This document shows positions 62,015 through 64,000 of a DNA stretch of 64,000 nt, one piece after another. The first letter of the stretch is position 1, and each line of letters begins with the position of its first letter. The DNA is from Tabrizicola thermarum (lineage in GTDB: Bacteria; Pseudomonadota; Alphaproteobacteria; Rhodobacterales; Rhodobacteraceae), in assembly GCF_003574395.1 (NCBI RefSeq), contig NZ_KZ984538.1, positions 237,054-301,053 on the forward strand, in the 5' to 3' direction. A program made the position numbers and the translations under genes. The notes beneath the pieces are model-generated. The model ran no database searches and had not been told where the DNA came from. It saw only the letters and a program-made list of their open reading frames with translations.

Positions 62015-63931
62015 ATGGCCGAGAAACGCGTCTCCGTCCGGCTCGCCGCCGTGGGCGGCCGCCAGGTGCGCGCTGAACTGGAGGGGATTGGCGAGGCCGG
62101 GGCGCGCGGCTTCGGCCGTCTCTCCACCGAGATGGAACTGGCCAACACCCGGCTCGCCGGTTTCGCGCGCCGGGCCGGGATCGCGCTGGCGGCCGTAACT
62201 GCGGCGGCCGTGGCGGCTGGGGTGGCGATGGTCCGATCGGGGCTCGCCAACATCGACGCGCAGGCGAAGCTCGCGCAGTCGATGCGCACCACCGTCGAAA
62301 GCATCCAGACCCTGACCTGGGCCGGGGAACTTGCCGGGGTCTCGTTGGGGCAGATCGAGCAGGCGACGCAGCGTCTGACCAACCGCCTGTCGGAAGCGGC
62401 CAGTGGTTCCGGCGCGGCGGTGGGCGCACTTCGACGGCTGAACCTGACGGCGGCCGAGCTGCAGGCCCTGCCGCTCGACCAGCGCATCGTGGCGATCCAG
62501 GACGCACTGACCCGCTATATTCCCGAGGCCGAGCGGGCGGCGGTCGCCTCGGACCTCTTCGGCGACCGGGCCGCACTCGCCTTCCTGCGGATCGACAGCG
62601 CGACCCTGCGGGACGCCGCGCGCGACGTGCAGGACTTCGGGGTGGCGGTCAGCGCGGCGGATGCGGCGCAGATCGAGCGGACGGGCGATGCCATCGCGCG
62701 GCTCAGCCTGATCTGGACCGGCCTCGTCAACCGCCTGACCGTCGCCGTCGCCCCTGCGCTGGAAACGGTGGCCACCAGGCTCGCCGACCTGGCCCGCGCC
62801 ACCGGCCCCATCGGGCAGACGATCACCATGATCTTCGAGAACCTCGGGCGCCTCGCCACCTATGCGATCACCTTCGCCACCGTCATGGCTGGGCGCTGGG
62901 TGGCCGGGATGGCGGCCGCCGCACTCTCCGTGCGCGGCCTCGCCACGGCTCTGGTGTTCCTTCGGGGCGCTCTGATCCGCACCGGTATCGGCGCGCTGAT
63001 CGTCGGAGCGGGCGAGTTGGTCTACCAGTTCTCGCAGCTGGTGGCCCGAGTGGGCGGGGTCGGCGAGGCGTTCCGCCTGCTGGGCGATCTGGCCCGCGAG
63101 GTCTGGTTGCGCATCGGGCTGTCGCTGGACGCGGCCCTCGCCCGCATGGCGGCCGGGTGGGAGGGCCTGAAGGCGGCGGGCCTCTCGGCGCTCGAAGGCA
63201 CCATCGCGGGCGTGGTCAACTTCGGCGACCGGACGGCTGCGATCTTCCAGGGAGCCTACGACGCGGCGGTCGCAATCTGGGGAAGCCTGCCCGGGGCCAT
63301 CGGCGACTTCGCCTTCCAGGCTGCGAACGGGCTGATCTCTGGCGTCGAAGCGATGCTGAACGGCGTCGTCACCCGGATCAACAGTTTCATCGAGACGCTG
63401 AACGCCGCGCTGGCCCTCCTGCCGGAATGGGCCACGGGCGAGGACGGTGTCCGGATCGGCATTCTCGACCCAGTGGAACTGGGCCGCATCGGCAATCCTT
63501 TCGAAGGCGCGGCAACGGCCGCGGGGGCTGCTGCGGCGGATGCCTTCTCGGCAGCGCTGGCCCGCACCTACCTCGAACCGCCCGACCTCGGCCTCGGCGC
63601 CATGGCCGACGATGCCCGCGCGCGAGCCGACGGCTATCGCGAAGCCGCCGGGATGCTGGCTGACGCTGCCGGTCGGCCGCTGGCCAGCTGGCAGACACTG
63701 AAGGATGCTGTGACCGGCACGGGGACCGAGGCCGAGACGGCACTGGCTGATGCTGCTGGTGCGGCCGATGCCCTGACGACAGGACTGAACGACACCGCCA
63801 CCGCCGCCGATGGTGCGGGCAGGGCCGCGCGCGCCGCGGGGGCTGCTGCGGCCGAAGGTGCAGACACGGCGCTGACCGGCTGGCAGGCCGTCACGGCCGC
63901 GCTGGCCGATTATGCCGCCAAGGACATGTAG
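62015..63931 (+). CDS. Phage tail tape-measure protein, 3'-truncated
   Basis: A 638-residue Ala-rich helical protein: MAEKRVSVRLAAVGGRQVRAELEGIGEAG start, RLAGFARRAGIALAAVTAAAVAAGVAMVRSGLANIDAQAKLAQSM, IQTLTWAGELAGVSLGQIEQATQRLTNRLSEAASG, then hydrophobic segments (ITFATVMAGRWVAGMAAAAL and LATALVFLRGALIRTGIGALIVGAGELVYQF). It guides tail length and DNA entry in siphophages. GGAG lies before the ATG. The protein ends ALADYAAKDM exactly where transposase sequence begins, so the normal C-terminus with its hydrophobic and glycine-rich stretches is missing. Confidence 0.75.
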   Translation: MAEKRVSVRLAAVGGRQVRAELEGIGEAGARGFGRLSTEMELANTRLAGFARRAGIALAAVTAAAVAAGVAMVRSGLANIDAQAKLAQSMRTTVESIQTLTWAGELAGVSLGQIEQATQRLTNRLSEAASGSGAAVGALRRLNLTAAELQALPLDQRIVAIQDALTRYIPEAERAAVASDLFGDRAALAFLRIDSATLRDAARDVQDFGVAVSAADAAQIERTGDAIARLSLIWTGLVNRLTVAVAPALETVATRLADLARATGPIGQTITMIFENLGRLATYAITFATVMAGRWVAGMAAAALSVRGLATALVFLRGALIRTGIGALIVGAGELVYQFSQLVARVGGVGEAFRLLGDLAREVWLRIGLSLDAALARMAAGWEGLKAAGLSALEGTIAGVVNFGDRTAAIFQGAYDAAVAIWGSLPGAIGDFAFQAANGLISGVEAMLNGVVTRINSFIETLNAALALLPEWATGEDGVRIGILDPVELGRIGNPFEGAATAAGAAAADAFSAALARTYLEPPDLGLGAMADDARARADGYREAAGMLADAAGRPLASWQTLKDAVTGTGTEAETALADAAGAADALTTGLNDTATAADGAGRAARAAGAAAAEGADTALTGWQAVTAALADYAAKDM

Positions 63932-64000
63932 GCCAGCACGTCGTGCTCGCTGGTGTCCATGAGGTCGGCCAGCTTTGGCCAACGCGGGCGCAACTGCTCG
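63921..64000 (-). mobile_element. IS256-family transposase fragment
   Basis: On the minus strand the window end encodes EQLRPRWPKLADLMDTSEHD then VLAYMS, a stretch typical of IS256-family transposases, where FP..HR.KLHSTNP should follow. Instead LAA and a stop follow, in the tape-measure DNA. The transposase thus lacks about its last quarter; its N-terminal part would lie beyond the window. Confidence 0.6.

Noticed and set aside
61735..62076. Continuation of the tail-tube frame as a 168-residue protein
   Set aside because: After residue about 55 it is Arg/Pro-rich nonsense, and a real tail-protein frame runs through the same bases.
58920..63931. Gene transfer agent cluster
   Set aside because: Gene order and the gpE/gpFII-like proteins are lambda-like; the typical GTA portal, protease and glycoside-hydrolase genes are absent, and key genes are broken.
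61565..63982. 805-codon open frame opposite the tape-measure gene
   Set aside because: Antisense shadow; no motif, and the plus strand has clear tape-measure sequence with a ribosome site.
1..64000. CRISPR array or cas genes
   Set aside because: No regularly spaced repeats of 23-40 bp and no Cas-like proteins were seen; the short repeats near 55.9 kb are too small and too few.

Overview
The window is high-GC DNA (mostly about 65-70 percent by eye) and reads like the chromosome of a Rhodobacterales alphaproteobacterium (Rhodobacter, Gemmobacter or Tabrizicola-like). I infer this from an NDUFS4-type complex I accessory subunit, a DUF1127 protein, a DUF2927 lipoprotein, a yeast-length SAICAR synthetase, a type A RNase P RNA and the tight ATGA/GTGA gene overlaps. 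No 16S gene or other decisive marker is present, so the genus stays open.

Left part (1-19.2 kb), housekeeping and metabolism: guanine deaminase and an 8-oxoguanine-deaminase-like enzyme around an RraB-like protein, a HisN-type phosphatase, an XRE regulator, a quinone oxidoreductase, a LysR regulator divergent from a DUF1127 gene, a Bax-inhibitor-1 membrane protein with a bidirectional terminator, a VIT1/CCC1 transporter, rpmG, rnpB, an amidase/lipoprotein pair, gatCA, a UPF0173 hydrolase, a 2OG-oxygenase-like protein, tadA and rluB.

Middle part (19.3-42.6 kb): a tight plus-strand operon encodes a 27-residue membrane peptide, XpaC, TelA, a DUF2927 lipoprotein, an SPFH-GYF protein and a double zinc-ribbon membrane protein. 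It looks like a membrane-stress module that joins the XpaC/TelA pair with the YdjI/YdjG pair. After it come a RAYT transposase with its REP hairpins, uvrB, a methyltransferase, the NDUFS4-like gene, tRNA-Arg, an enolase-superfamily dehydratase, an operon of two alpha/beta hydrolases around a Thr/Ser dehydratase (one hydrolase lacks its serine nucleophile), an ABC exporter, an acyl-CoA synthetase, dtd, a PfkB kinase and purC.

Right part (42.6-55.6 kb): a DabA/DabB inorganic-carbon uptake operon with a divergent LysR gene, a decayed class-V aminotransferase, an Lrp regulator divergent from a large transketolase-like enzyme, and an overlapping cysK - MscS - AlaX operon ending at tRNA-Ser(GGA).

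Beyond tRNA-Ser (55.6-64.0 kb) lies a mosaic island. It holds a GC-rich leader with iteron-like 12-mers, a perfect 22-bp palindrome, an HGG-motif protein, a lower-GC C-terminal fragment of a large helicase/nuclease-like protein, and a lambda-like head-tail gene set (capsid fragment, head-tail joining, DUF6441-like, tail terminator, tail-tube fragment, small tail-protein fragment, tape measure) interrupted by an antisense HigBA-type toxin-antitoxin pair. At three points (near 58.93, 61.735 and 63.92 kb) truncated genes are fused end to end. Either the prophage is heavily deleted or the assembly is chimeric there. No integrase, CRISPR array or rRNA was found.
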